This document shows positions 1-9,723 of a DNA stretch of 51,069 bases, in pieces. Source of the stretch: Isotricha intestinalis (taxonomy: Eukaryota; Ciliophora; Litostomatea; Vestibuliferida; Isotrichidae). The notes under the pieces are model-generated. The model did no database searches and was not told the DNA's origin. It saw only the letters and a program-made list of their open reading frames with translations. Numbering within the stretch: the first letter of the stretch is position 1; each line of letters opens with the position of its first letter. The position numbers were made by a program, and so were the translations under genes. The stretch is from assembly GCA_023807065.1 (NCBI GenBank), contig JAJJLU010000410.1, positions 1-51,069 of the forward strand. The letters run 5' to 3'.

Positions 1-42
1 AATCCCCAATCCCCAATCCCCAATCCCCAATCCCCAATCCCC
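1..42. repeat. Telomeric repeat, six copies of AATCCCC
   Basis: Six perfect head-to-tail copies of the 7-base unit AATCCCC start at the first base. The opposite strand reads GGGGATT, with the G-rich strand running toward the left end as expected for a chromosome terminus. Ciliate telomeres are usually GGGGTT or GGGGTTTT, and the heptamer is a variant of that theme. The repeat passes straight into AT-rich subtelomeric DNA without a degenerate transition zone. The true array is probably longer than the assembled 42 bases. Confidence 0.9.
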
Positions 43-196
43 ATTTAAATTTAGAATAAAAAATAAATTAATAATACAAATAAAATATTTATTTTAATTT
101 ATATTGAAAACAAGAATTTGAAAAATATTTAGTTTTAGAATAATTAAATCAAATAATGAAAATAGTAATTTTAAACTATACATGTAATTTCATTAA

Positions 197-502
197 ATGA
201 ATAAAAATATTATAATTGGAAGAGGACATGAATGTGATATAAGAATTAATGATATTTCTGTTTCAAGAGTTCATGCAATTATTCATTTTGATGTGATTTG
301 AAAATTATTTTTTTTCAGAGATTTAAAAAGTAAATTTGGAACTTTAGTTCTTTTTAAAAAACAATTAAAATTTTGAAAAAATAAGAACCAAATCGGAAGA
401 AATTTTATTGAATCTAAATTAGTTGATGAAGATGATGTTAAAGATAATTGAAGAAAAAAAATGAAGAAGAAAAAAATCAAAATCAAAATGAAATTTTATT
501 AA
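197..502 (+). pseudogene. FHA-domain protein relic with three in-frame TGA
   Basis: A single frame from the ATG at 197 to the TAA at 500 encodes a clear forkhead-associated (phosphothreonine-binding) domain. It shows the IIIGRGHECDIRI strand, the DISVSRVHA motif and, further on, DLKSKFGTLVL, followed by a QIGR segment. These are the Gly-Arg, Ser-x-x-His and Lys-Phe-Gly-Thr hallmarks of FHA domains. The frame is interrupted only by TGA at 299, 374 and 449, with no TAA, TAG or frameshift inside. In ciliates such FHA segments often belong to longer proteins; no continuation is visible past about base 530. I read it as a decayed gene near the telomere. Decoding of TGA as Trp is an alternative, but intact genes use TGG, and one of them stops at TGA. 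Confidence 0.7.
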
Positions 503-609
503 TAAATAAATGTAATAATATATTAATTTAATAGAAAAAATAATATGAATACTACTAGTCTGTTTTTTAAATTCTATTTCTATAATTCCAAAAAGCATCT
601 GAAATATTA

Positions 610-1735
610 GATTTATAGGAGAAAGAACTTTTGATCAAGTATCCAAAGTAAGACTTATAAAATCAGAAAATTATATTCAGTGAAAATAATTAAAAAATAG
701 AAAAATCAATAATAAAATTTTTAATACAAAAATTATGTAAAAAATGTCTTTTTATAAATCATTATTATGCTTCTTATATGGATTTAGAAACTAAAGATAT
801 TAATTAATATTAGAACTTTGTAAATACGGTAATATAATAGTTTTAATAAGTAAAAATGCTATTATTAACATTAAATTCCTTCATAAAAATAATATAATTC
901 ACAGAGATATAAAAGGGAAAATATATAATTAACTGATAAAGGCAACAATCAATAAAGTGATATTCTAACAAATAATATGAATATATCAAATAGAAATTAA
1001 AGAAAGCATAATCAATATATTGGATGAGTAGAAATAAGTAAACGAAATAAATGTTATCTTCCAATCAATATATAATCTTTAGTAATTATATGTATTAGAT
1101 TAGTTAAAGGTAATCCTCCTTATACATATTAATTCTTTATAAGATATGAAAACTATTTATAAAAATCTATTGGCTCTTTAAATAATCCTGAAAATTTTCT
1201 GACATTTAATAATTTTATGAGTGTATGTCTTAAAATTAATCCTCATGAAAAAGGTAATATTGAACTGTTAATTAATCATAAATTTATTTTAGATTTAATT
1301 AGTGAAGATAATGAAGGAATTATGAAAGAATTTATTGATATAATCGAAAGTTAAAAAACTTAAAAGAAATTGTTAGAGCTCTTGATTTTGGGAAATATTT
1401 AGATGATGATTCTTTAAAATTATATCTATATGTTTACTTTGTCGTCCCGTCTACCATCGCATAACCGCTGAAGAGCGCTGTATTCATCTAAAATTTCATC
1501 TGATATTAAAAGAAAATTATTTAATAATTTTGAAATAATAATTACTAAACAATCTTATTTTATTAAGAAAGATTTGATAATAAAAACGATGATTAAAAAG
1601 ATTTAAAGAATCAAAAAACAATTAGTTAATGAGAATATTTCTTTTGAACTTAATTATATCTTATTTGAAATTGGGAATATAAAAAATAATCATTTTCCAA
1701 AAAAAATCAAGTTCTACTATTTTAAATGATAAATG
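610..1735 (+). pseudogene. Ser/Thr protein kinase relic
   Basis: Kinase signatures appear in order but in different frames, separated by stops. A Gly-loop-like GERTFDQVSKVRL lies near 618. YSVKIIKK, carrying the ATP-binding Lys, lies near 674. LILELCKYGNI is near 808 and FLHKNNIIHRDIKG runs from about 879 with HRD at 900-908. A GNPPYT segment lies near 1119 and CLKINPHEKGNIELLINHKF near 1225, both typical of the C-lobe of STE or MAPKKK-like kinases. A helical tail seems to continue to about 1735 and is interrupted by the GC-rich patch at 1441-1480. Multiple frameshifts and stops make this a dead gene. It may once have been joined to the FHA relic upstream or been a separate gene. Confidence 0.75.
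1434..1487 (-). other. GC-rich patch inside AT-rich subtelomere
   Basis: Bases 1441-1480 contain 24 G or C out of 40, whereas flanking DNA is far more AT-rich. The patch interrupts the kinase relic. Read on the minus strand it is an open 17-codon frame from an ATG at 1487 to a TAA at 1434 (MNTALFSGYAMVDGTTK). Its codons (GCG, CTC, AGC, GAC, GGG, ACG) are unlike those of the local genes and look bacterial. It is not a recognisable tRNA, 5S rRNA or adapter. It could be a chimeric read, a foreign insertion or a structured element; the sequence alone does not decide. Confidence 0.6.
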
Positions 1736-2078
1736 TAATACAAATTTTATTTCAAAAAACAAAATTTTTCTTTTTACAATGTTATGACTATTTAACTATC
1801 AAAAAAATAAAAATAATAATTAAATATAAAAGAAATAAAGTGTTAAAAATGAAACTGGAAATTTAAAATGTTCATCTTTAATTTTTAATTCATGAAAAGA
1901 TTCAAAAGTTAAGGAAATTCTTTTGTCTACAGAGAAAAATATAAACCTTAATTTTTTTATATATTATTATATATGAATTATTCCTTATAAAAAATAATAT
2001 CTAAAAACTAAGGATTATTAATTTTATTTTTGATTTTTATTTCCCTTAAATTTTCAAATTAAAATTTAAATTAATAAA

Positions 2079-5000
2079 ATGAATTCTCTTCCAATAAGTT
2101 ATAGATATATTCCGAAGAGTTTATCATCAAGAGATTTTTTTAATCCTTCAAGAATAAATACAATTCCAACAACTAAAAAAATAAATGAATTTATGAAAAC
2201 AACAAATATAAAGAAATTAAATACTAATGGAACATCTCCAATAATAATATATAAAAAAACTCCAAGAGTTAATTATAAATCTGAAATTCAATTTGGTTTA
2301 CTTAGATCTGGAGAATATATTACTGATGGTGGATTAAAGAAAAAAAAAGAGAAATTTAATACTGAAAATCCAATTAAAGAAACCAAAAGTTCTAATAAAA
2401 TGCTTACTACTACTAATTCTAAAACTATAATAAAAAATAAATGTTCTCAAAGTATGAAAAGTATAAGAAAAAAAAATGAAAATAATAATAATAATTCAAA
2501 TAATAAACAGCAAATTAAGAGAAATAATTATTTTTCTCCTCCTCCAAAAAGCATAAATTCAAATAATAAAACGTTGAGAAAATCAATAAAAAAAACAAAA
2601 GAAAGTTCAAAGAAAGAGAAAAAAGAGAAAAAAAATGAGAAAAAAGAAGATAATGAAGTTTTTGAAGAAGAAAAAAGAAAATATATGAATCAATTAATTG
2701 AAAATGCAGTTGCAAATTTTATAAGAGAAATTCAATTAGAAAAAAAACCAACAATTGAAGAAGAAATGAATGAAAAAAAACAAAAAGTTTTAGAAGATAA
2801 TGGAATTGAAATTCATATTGATACTTTAGAAAATACTCAAGATGAAGAAAGAAAAGAAAATGAATATAATGATTTAGAAGAAGATAAAATTGAAGAAGAA
2901 AATAATTTAAATTCTCAAAGTTCTAATAATAATATTGGTAAAATTAATAAAAATTTCTCACCACGTTTAAATAATTATTTTCTTGAAAAAGAATTTGAAA
3001 AAAAAATTTATAAACCTAAAGTTGATCAATTTGAATTTTTGAGAAAAATAAAAGAAGAAAGAATAAAAAATTATAGTAAAAGATCTTCTAATTCAAAATC
3101 TAATGATATTAATAATAAGAAAAAAAATAACGTTCAGACTGAAAATTCTTTTAGAAATTTATATTCAAATGATAAAAACAAAAAGGAAATTAATAGTTAT
3201 TTAGATTCTAATGAAGAAATAGAAAATGATTTATTATATACTCATCATAAAAATGTCCGTTCTGAAGAAGAATTAAGAGATTTTAAAAAGAAAAAAAAAG
3301 AAAAATTAAGAAAAAAAACAGAAGAAGAAGATTTAGAAAAAAATAAGAAATTATTTATAATATTTAAAAATTTATTCAGTTTATCAACAAATGAAAAAAA
3401 TAAATTAAAATCAAAAGAAAATAAAAAATTAAAAAGAAAAAGAATAAAAAATGAATATTATATAGGTAATGAATCAAAAAATACATCAACAATAATAGAA
3501 CCTAATGATTATTATATGAATGTATTAGAAAGTCAACAATTATTAGTAAATGGTGGATTATATAAAATTGATCTTGATAATATTAATCAATCTGTTAATA
3601 AAGAAACAATTAAGAAAATAACTGAAAAAGAAAATTCAAGACTGAATACTGAAGGAAGTAATAATTCTAATCGTTCTACTTTTAATAAATTAAATGAACA
3701 AGTTAATCAAACAATTTCAAAAAGCCAAAATTTAATAAATCAAGTTAAAAATAATAATTTATATTCTAATAATAAACCTATTAATGTTAATAATCAAAAT
3801 TTAGAAATTGAAAGTGAAAATAATACAAAAGAAAAAAATTTACCAAGTTTATCACATACTTATACAGGAAATTCGAATCAAAAAAAAATTGTGGAAATTG
3901 AACCAAGAGCAGTTTTAAATTTAGTTGATATTATAAGATTAATTATTCAAAGAAAAGTTTTTTATAATTTATTCGAAATTTATATTAATGAAATTATTTC
4001 TCAAAGATTTACTGTTGGAATAACTTTTTTTATTGCTATTATTAAACATTATCCTTTTAGAAAAATTGAAGAATATTCTAATTATAAAACTTATCATTTA
4101 GCTTTTTTACAATTATTTAAACCTTTTTTAAAAAGAATGTTTATTTATTTTCTTAATTGTTTTTTCACTAGAAAAAAAATAGAATATTTTACTGAAATTT
4201 TAAGTAGATTATTTAAATTTAAAGCACTTGAAAAAATATTTGATTATTCTCAAGAAATTGAGAATAATGAAGAAGCTTTGGCTTTCAAATTAATTTTAAC
4301 TAGAATAATGAAATTAACAATGAAACCAAAATTAAAAGAAGCTTTTAATTTATTTTGTGAAAATTGTAATAATACACAATATAAGAAAAAAAGAGATTAT
4401 AGTTCAAAAACACCTTTTGAAAATAATAATATTATAAGAGAAGAAACAAATTCCTCTCAATCATCTTTTAAAAATAATTCAAATTTAAATAGAATGAAAT
4501 ATAATCCTTTAAAAATGAATAGTTTTCTTTATGAATCTTTAGAAAGTTCAAATAAAAGTTCTTATACAGTTGAACCAAATAGTGTTGATAATGATAGATT
4601 ACATCAATTACAATTGATGTTAATGGAAAAAAGAGATGCTTTAGGTTTTGAAGATTATCCATATAATGATGATTATAGTGAAAAAAAAATAGAAACTTCT
4701 TCTAATAAAAGTGCTAAAAGTTTACAAGAAATTTGCAAAATGAAACCGGGATTAAATATAAGTAGAAGTTTATCTGAGTTATCTAAAGATAATTCTATTA
4801 AGAAATCTATTAGTAATAAAAGTTTGCAAAAAAGTTTAAATAATTCTAAAGAGAATGTTAATAATTCAAGTTTAGATGATAATAAAAAAGAAAAAACTTT
4901 AAAAGAAAAAATTGAAGAAATAAAATATAATTTAAAACCTGAAAATATTGATAAAAATAATTTTGAAGATATTAAAGAAATACCTTCAATTTTAACAAAA

Positions 5001-6893
5001 GAAGAAAAAATGAGAATTGAAAATAAAGAAGAAGAGAAAAAAGAAGAAGAAAATAAAGAAAAAAATTCATTAAATGAAAGTTCAAATATAAAAGATATAA
5101 GTAATAAAGAAGATAATAATTTTGAATTTCCAGAAAATTATAAAGATATAAAAGATAATAGTATAAATTTAGGAAATTATATAAACAATGAAAATAGTGA
5201 AAGTGAAGAAATAAAAAATTCACCAAAAAAAGAAGAAGAAGAAAAAAAAGAATTAAATTCAATTAAATTAGAAACAAATATTCCAGAAGAAATAAAGGAA
5301 ATACCAAATAAACAATTGAATTCAATAAATGACAATGATATTTCAGCAGAAAAAGATGGAAATCAAATTGATTGGGAATATTCAATAAGTAATTCTAAAT
5401 CTTTACCAAATGATAATAAAAAACAAATAAAAGAAAACATTATAGAAAATAAAAAAGAAAATAAAAAAAATTCTTTAAATAATGATGATGATTATGGTGG
5501 ATTTGAAGATATTTCTGATGTTGAAAAAGAAGAAGAAAATATTATATCAATAATAAAAAATGAAACTAAAACAAATGATAAATCTAGAAATAATCTAAGT
5601 AATAGTCCACAAAAAAAAGAAGAAGAAGAAAAAGATAAAACGAGTAAAAAAGAATCAAATGAAAAAGAATATCCAAAAATATTAAATTTAAAATTTGAAA
5701 ATAATGAAAAAGAAATTGATAATATAACAGAAGAAATAATAAATAATATATTAGATTCAGAAATAAAATCAGATAAAGTGAAATTAATTCCAAAAAGAAA
5801 ATATAAATATGATCCTTTTTCAAATCTTCAAATGAGTTTAAGTCAAAGTGCAAGTTTATCAAATTCAAAAGAATCTCCTTCTAAAGATTCAAATACTGTA
5901 ATTAAAGAAAATTTAGGATTAAGTTTATCTAATTTACCTTTAAAAGATAATAGTTTTCAATCTTTAAATGATTCTTTAATGTCTAGTTATTCTGCTTATT
6001 CTATTTTCAATAAAACTATGAAAGATCAAAAAAAGGAAAATTCATTTAAATTATATTATAATAAAATTGCTCCTAAATTAATTAAATTAATAAGAAAAGA
6101 AATTAAAGAAAAATATAATGAAATATATGAAAATATTTCTACTCCGATGAAAAACAATGGTAAAGGTTTAATGATTTCTTTAGCTTTACAAGATGCAGAT
6201 ATGTTAAAAGATAATTATAAAAGATTAAATTTAAAGAAGGAAATAAGTAATATAATAAATAAAGAAAAAATATTAAAAGAATTTGAACCAATAAATATAA
6301 AAATAAGACATGAAGATAATATTACTTCTGATAATTTTTATGATAATATGTTAAATAATTGTTTAATTGATACTGCAATTGAATTAATTAATAAAGAAAG
6401 ATTATATAATGAAAGTGGTGATCCTCTTCCTTGGAGTAGTAGAACACATGAAATTGTTTTTAAATATGATAAAAATAATCCTAAAAAATTATGTGATTAT
6501 GTTACTAAAAATTTATTATATTTATTACATAATAGAATTGGTTTAATTAGTGAAAATTATGATTTTTTATCTGGAGAACAATTAAATGTTGAAAGAGAAA
6601 GAAGATTTTTAAAAATGATTCATAATGAATTAGATGAAAACGAATATCAATGGAAGAATTTAGAAATGGAAGAAACACAATTAAAAATTGAAGTTACTGA
6701 AATGATTATGGATCAATTATATAATGAAATTATAGAAATTTTAGAACATATTCAATATAGTAGAAGAAGACCTGATTTATATCAATATAAAAGTATTTAT
6801 GCATGTGAAGAAATCCCAAAATTATCTTTTCAAGTTACTACTACAGAAAATTTAGAAAGTGGAGATGATGATAATGATTTAATGAATATATGA
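2079..6893 (+). CDS. Large Lys/Glu/Asn-rich scaffold-like protein, 1604 aa
   Basis: I do not recognise this gene with confidence. Most of the protein is low-complexity Lys, Glu, Asn and Ser with likely coiled coils. Two ordered regions stand out. A hydrophobic helical block spans roughly residues 605-775. A C-terminal domain covers about residues 1325-1580 and contains a conserved-looking Trp-x-x-x-x-x-Glu-Glu stretch followed by an amphipathic helix. That last part is reminiscent of the DUF4378 tail of CEP350- and TRM-type centrosome and microtubule proteins, so a basal-body or cytoskeletal role is possible but speculative. It is the first intact gene from the telomere and is transcribed away from it. 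The start is the first ATG after an AT-rich leader. It is the only intact gene here ending in TGA; a TAG follows seven codons later. Confidence 0.85.
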   Translation: MNSLPISYRYIPKSLSSRDFFNPSRINTIPTTKKINEFMKTTNIKKLNTNGTSPIIIYKKTPRVNYKSEIQFGLLRSGEYITDGGLKKKKEKFNTENPIKETKSSNKMLTTTNSKTIIKNKCSQSMKSIRKKNENNNNNSNNKQQIKRNNYFSPPPKSINSNNKTLRKSIKKTKESSKKEKKEKKNEKKEDNEVFEEEKRKYMNQLIENAVANFIREIQLEKKPTIEEEMNEKKQKVLEDNGIEIHIDTLENTQDEERKENEYNDLEEDKIEEENNLNSQSSNNNIGKINKNFSPRLNNYFLEKEFEKKIYKPKVDQFEFLRKIKEERIKNYSKRSSNSKSNDINNKKKNNVQTENSFRNLYSNDKNKKEINSYLDSNEEIENDLLYTHHKNVRSEEELRDFKKKKKEKLRKKTEEEDLEKNKKLFIIFKNLFSLSTNEKNKLKSKENKKLKRKRIKNEYYIGNESKNTSTIIEPNDYYMNVLESQQLLVNGGLYKIDLDNINQSVNKETIKKITEKENSRLNTEGSNNSNRSTFNKLNEQVNQTISKSQNLINQVKNNNLYSNNKPINVNNQNLEIESENNTKEKNLPSLSHTYTGNSNQKKIVEIEPRAVLNLVDIIRLIIQRKVFYNLFEIYINEIISQRFTVGITFFIAIIKHYPFRKIEEYSNYKTYHLAFLQLFKPFLKRMFIYFLNCFFTRKKIEYFTEILSRLFKFKALEKIFDYSQEIENNEEALAFKLILTRIMKLTMKPKLKEAFNLFCENCNNTQYKKKRDYSSKTPFENNNIIREETNSSQSSFKNNSNLNRMKYNPLKMNSFLYESLESSNKSSYTVEPNSVDNDRLHQLQLMLMEKRDALGFEDYPYNDDYSEKKIETSSNKSAKSLQEICKMKPGLNISRSLSELSKDNSIKKSISNKSLQKSLNNSKENVNNSSLDDNKKEKTLKEKIEEIKYNLKPENIDKNNFEDIKEIPSILTKEEKMRIENKEEEKKEEENKEKNSLNESSNIKDISNKEDNNFEFPENYKDIKDNSINLGNYINNENSESEEIKNSPKKEEEEKKELNSIKLETNIPEEIKEIPNKQLNSINDNDISAEKDGNQIDWEYSISNSKSLPNDNKKQIKENIIENKKENKKNSLNNDDDYGGFEDISDVEKEEENIISIIKNETKTNDKSRNNLSNSPQKKEEEEKDKTSKKESNEKEYPKILNLKFENNEKEIDNITEEIINNILDSEIKSDKVKLIPKRKYKYDPFSNLQMSLSQSASLSNSKESPSKDSNTVIKENLGLSLSNLPLKDNSFQSLNDSLMSSYSAYSIFNKTMKDQKKENSFKLYYNKIAPKLIKLIRKEIKEKYNEIYENISTPMKNNGKGLMISLALQDADMLKDNYKRLNLKKEISNIINKEKILKEFEPINIKIRHEDNITSDNFYDNMLNNCLIDTAIELINKERLYNESGDPLPWSSRTHEIVFKYDKNNPKKLCDYVTKNLLYLLHNRIGLISENYDFLSGEQLNVERERRFLKMIHNELDENEYQWKNLEMEETQLKIEVTEMIMDQLYNEIIEILEHIQYSRRRPDLYQYKSIYACEEIPKLSFQVTTTENLESGDDDNDLMNI

Positions 6894-7610
6894 TTTGGTA
6901 TAATTTATGAATAGATTTAATTATTATTATAGTAAAATTTATTCAAAATCATTTAAATATTTTTTTGAGACAATTTAAATTTATAAATAAAAGTATCAAA
7001 ATTTGTATCAAATGATAGAAGATATATATTTTCCTTTTAAATAATAATATATTATTTATTAAATTTTTTGAGGAAGAATAAAAAATATATGTAATAACTA
7101 TATTTTGGGAATGGAATTTGGTTAAATAATAATTTATTATAATATTATAATTCAAAATAGTTATTAGAATTGTTATATATAAATTAAATAATTTAAATTA
7201 AATTTTTCAACTTTTATTATGATGATAAAAATTAAATAATATATATTATCAAAAAACAAACAAAAAAAAAATATTGTGCTCAAATTAAGATAGATAATGA
7301 TGATTTTTTAAAAAATATTGAAAATGTAAAATGAAAAAGTGACTAATTGAAATGAATCATTGAGAAAATCTTAAAAAAAAAAAATCCAATAAAATTTGAA
7401 TAGGTATATATTATACAATATATCATCTTTTAAAAACAAAATATGAAAAAAGTTATAAATTCTTATAAAGAATCAATTCATTAAGTGAGTTATGGTAAAG
7501 TATATAATAAAAAACTTAAAAAATAATATCAAAATCAAACAAAGATATTCTTTTTAAATATTTAAAATAATTTCTATTTTTTATTTTTTTTTTTTTTCTT
7601 CTTTTTCTTC
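6894..7610. other. Intergenic, possible coding relic near 7270-7550
   Basis: This 717-base convergent gap holds no intact gene. On the plus strand, bases about 7290-7545 read as a helical Lys/Ile-rich frame with scattered TGA, TAA and TAG, ending with SYGKVYNKKLKK near 7487. That ending resembles the glycine loop of a protein kinase. The similarity is short and could be chance. The rest is AT-rich without visible structure. Confidence 0.3.
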
Positions 7611-8018
7611 TTATTTTTTTTGTTTTCTATAGCATAACCATTTTTTTTGAATCATAGAAGCAGGACATCCAATTCTATCTAAGCAAAACTGAACAAAATC
7701 ATGACAATTATGATTTACTAAATCATAGGTGTTTTCTCCCCAACCTTTATTATTTTTGATTGCAGTTTCTAATTGATCTGGACTTATAGTGGTTGTACCA
7801 TTTAAAGCTTCTCCTACTTCATCCCAATCGAATGTACTTTTTCTACCTACATCTTTATGTCTTTCATATGTTTTTTTTTCATTACTTCCATATTCAAATA
7901 AATCTTTGTTTAATAATAAGCAGGCATGATTAAATCCACTACTTCCAATAGAAACACCTGAACCTGAAGGACTATTTAAAGTTCTTACTCCTACTCTAAA
8001 TTTATAATATTCCTGCAT
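7611..8018 (-). CDS. Small papain-like/LRAT-like NC-motif protein
   Basis: A 135-aa protein with a candidate catalytic pair: His31 in a FNHACLLL segment and Cys105 in NHNCHDFVQFC. An early His on a strand and a late Asn-Cys followed by His/Phe occur in permuted papain-fold enzymes (LRAT, PPPDE/DeSI and related peptidases or acyltransferases). In that fold the Cys is the nucleophile and the early His its partner. Length fits a single such domain, and there is no signal peptide or membrane segment. The basic tail RKQKK ends the protein. The start ATG is clear and the stop is TAA. The exact family, and whether the substrate is protein or lipid, cannot be told from sequence alone. It is transcribed divergently from the E2 gene. 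Confidence 0.75.
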   Translation of the reverse strand: MQEYYKFRVGVRTLNSPSGSGVSIGSSGFNHACLLLNKDLFEYGSNEKKTYERHKDVGRKSTFDWDEVGEALNGTTTISPDQLETAIKNNKGWGENTYDLVNHNCHDFVQFCLDRIGCPASMIQKKWLCYRKQKK

Positions 8019-8645
8019 AATTTTATTTTCTTTTTTTCTTTGCTTTTAAAATAGATAAAATCTTTTTATCTTTTTTAAAGATTATAATATACATGTGTTT
8101 AAAAATTATATATTTTAAAAAATCAAATTATATCAACTATAAATTGATAATGAAAAATATTATTAATACTAAAAATGTAAAATTAGAAAAAGAATTATTT
8201 ACTTTTAGAATATAATGATTATGAAGTTTAGAAGATAAAATGAAAATAAAATGATTATTAATAAATTATAAATGAAAAATAGAAATGAATTGGAATTATT
8301 ATTAAAAAAATAATGAAAGAATAAAAAGAATTAATTAATGATATTCATAAGATAATATTATTATGTAGAAAAAATAAATATTATTTAGTTAATTACATTT
8401 TTACATAAAAATATAAACAGAAAAATAAGAGGTTAATAATAAATGAAAAGATTCTTTATTAGGACAAAAATTAATTCCTTTTAGAACAATCATTCTCTTT
8501 AAAAAATCAGAAAAATTTACAAAAAAAATAAATAAAAATTCATATATAATTAAATAATAAAAGTCTTTAATGACATTATATATATTTTATTTAAATAATA
8601 AAAAAAAAAAGAAATGAAAAAAAAAAGTAAAAATTAAAAACAAAA
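8019..8645. other. Divergent intergenic region, nothing recognised
   Basis: This 627-base gap separates two genes transcribed away from each other, so it should hold both promoters. It is almost pure A and T with poly-A and poly-T runs. I see no conserved box, tRNA or coding relic. Confidence 0.4.
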
Positions 8646-9110
8646 ATGTCAAGTAAAGCAAAAATGAGATTAATGAAAGATTTAAAAATATGTAATAAAC
8701 CAGATGACAATACTCAAGTATATGCTATGCCAACAAGTAGTAATTTTTTTGTATGGGAAGCAATAATATTTGGTCCTCAAGATACAATATGGGAAGGAGG
8801 AACATTTAAATTATTATTAGAATTTAATGAAGAATATCCAAATAAAGCACCTGTTGCAAAGTTTAAAACAAAAATGTTTCATCCTAATATTTATCCTGAT
8901 GGAAGTATTTGCTTAGATATCTTAACTAATCAATGGAGTCCTATTTATGATGTTTCTACTGTTTTAGTCTCTATTCAATCTTTATTATCTGATCCTAATC
9001 CTACTAGTCCTGCTAATAATGAAGCTGCTAAATTATATGATGATAATAGAGATGAATATAATAAAAGAGTTTGGGATTGTGTTTTTAATTCTTGGAATGC
9101 TAATGTTTAA
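8646..9110 (+). CDS. UBC2: Ubiquitin-conjugating enzyme E2, RAD6/UBE2A type
   Basis: A complete 154-aa UBC-fold E2. It carries the HPN motif at residues 79-81 and the active-site Cys at 89 in GSICLDIL, then the NQWSP and SLLSDPNPTSPAN segments typical of RAD6. Length and near-collinearity with RAD6/UBE2A are strong, including EEYPNKAP and the short helical C-terminus, without the acidic tail of yeast RAD6. The family accepts ubiquitin from E1 as a thioester and with RING E3s modifies substrates including histone H2B and PCNA. Start and stop (TAA) are clear and no intron is needed. UBC1 or UBE2B naming would be equally acceptable. Confidence 0.95.
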   Translation: MSSKAKMRLMKDLKICNKPDDNTQVYAMPTSSNFFVWEAIIFGPQDTIWEGGTFKLLLEFNEEYPNKAPVAKFKTKMFHPNIYPDGSICLDILTNQWSPIYDVSTVLVSIQSLLSDPNPTSPANNEAAKLYDDNRDEYNKRVWDCVFNSWNANV

Positions 9111-9723
9111 ATAATATTTTTTATAAAATCTAATTTTTTTCAAGAAATTGTTATGAGATTAAAAAAATGAAATATTTTACCTATTTTATAAAGAAAATAT
9201 ATTTCTTTTCAAATATATCAAAAATAATATCACTAATAAGAAATATGAACATAAAAATGGTATTGATTCTAAATTTTTTTGGATTTTTTTTTTTTTCAAT
9301 GTCTATTAATGAATGTAAAGATTGATATGATATTATAATGAATGTGATTTATGAAAGATGGGGAGTTATTTTTAACTCTTCTTTAAATTTAACTATATGA
9401 AAATGTAATTAATTTAGTTGTTAGTTTAGTTTTCTAAGATTATTCCATTCAGTTTTATTTAGGAATGACTATTTTAGGTTTAAATTATTTAATAAATTGA
9501 ATATTTTTTATTTAAGAAATATACTTAAAACTAGTTTAGATTTATATTATAATATTTTACCTTATTAAAATTTAGTTAAAAAATATTTAAATAATTACAT
9601 ACGATATATCTCAGTAAAATCTAATAAAGAAAAACCTTATTTAATATAAGGATTAATATTATTATTTAATATAAAATAAAAAAATTAAAAAATTCTTATT
9701 TTAAATAAATCAAAAAAAACCAA
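9111..9723. other. Convergent intergenic region with weak coding relic
   Basis: Bases about 9245-9700 on the plus strand keep a low-stop frame containing the segment NVIYERWGVIFNSSLN, broken by several TGA, TAA and TAG. It may be a decayed secreted-protein gene, since a hydrophobic Phe-rich stretch precedes it, but nothing is recognisable. The rest holds poly-T runs and the 3' ends of the two flanking genes. Confidence 0.25.

Noticed and set aside
283..1064. Minus-strand short hydrophobic frames in the subtelomere
   Set aside because: They are antisense to the FHA and kinase relics and have low-complexity Phe/Leu/Tyr composition.
1434..1487. Possible tRNA or 5S rRNA in the GC-rich patch
   Set aside because: Too short, no T-arm consensus, no cloverleaf stems.
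2079..6893. Read-through of the TGA stop of the 1604-aa gene
   Set aside because: Only seven more codons to a TAG and no conserved extension, so TGA as true stop is simpler.
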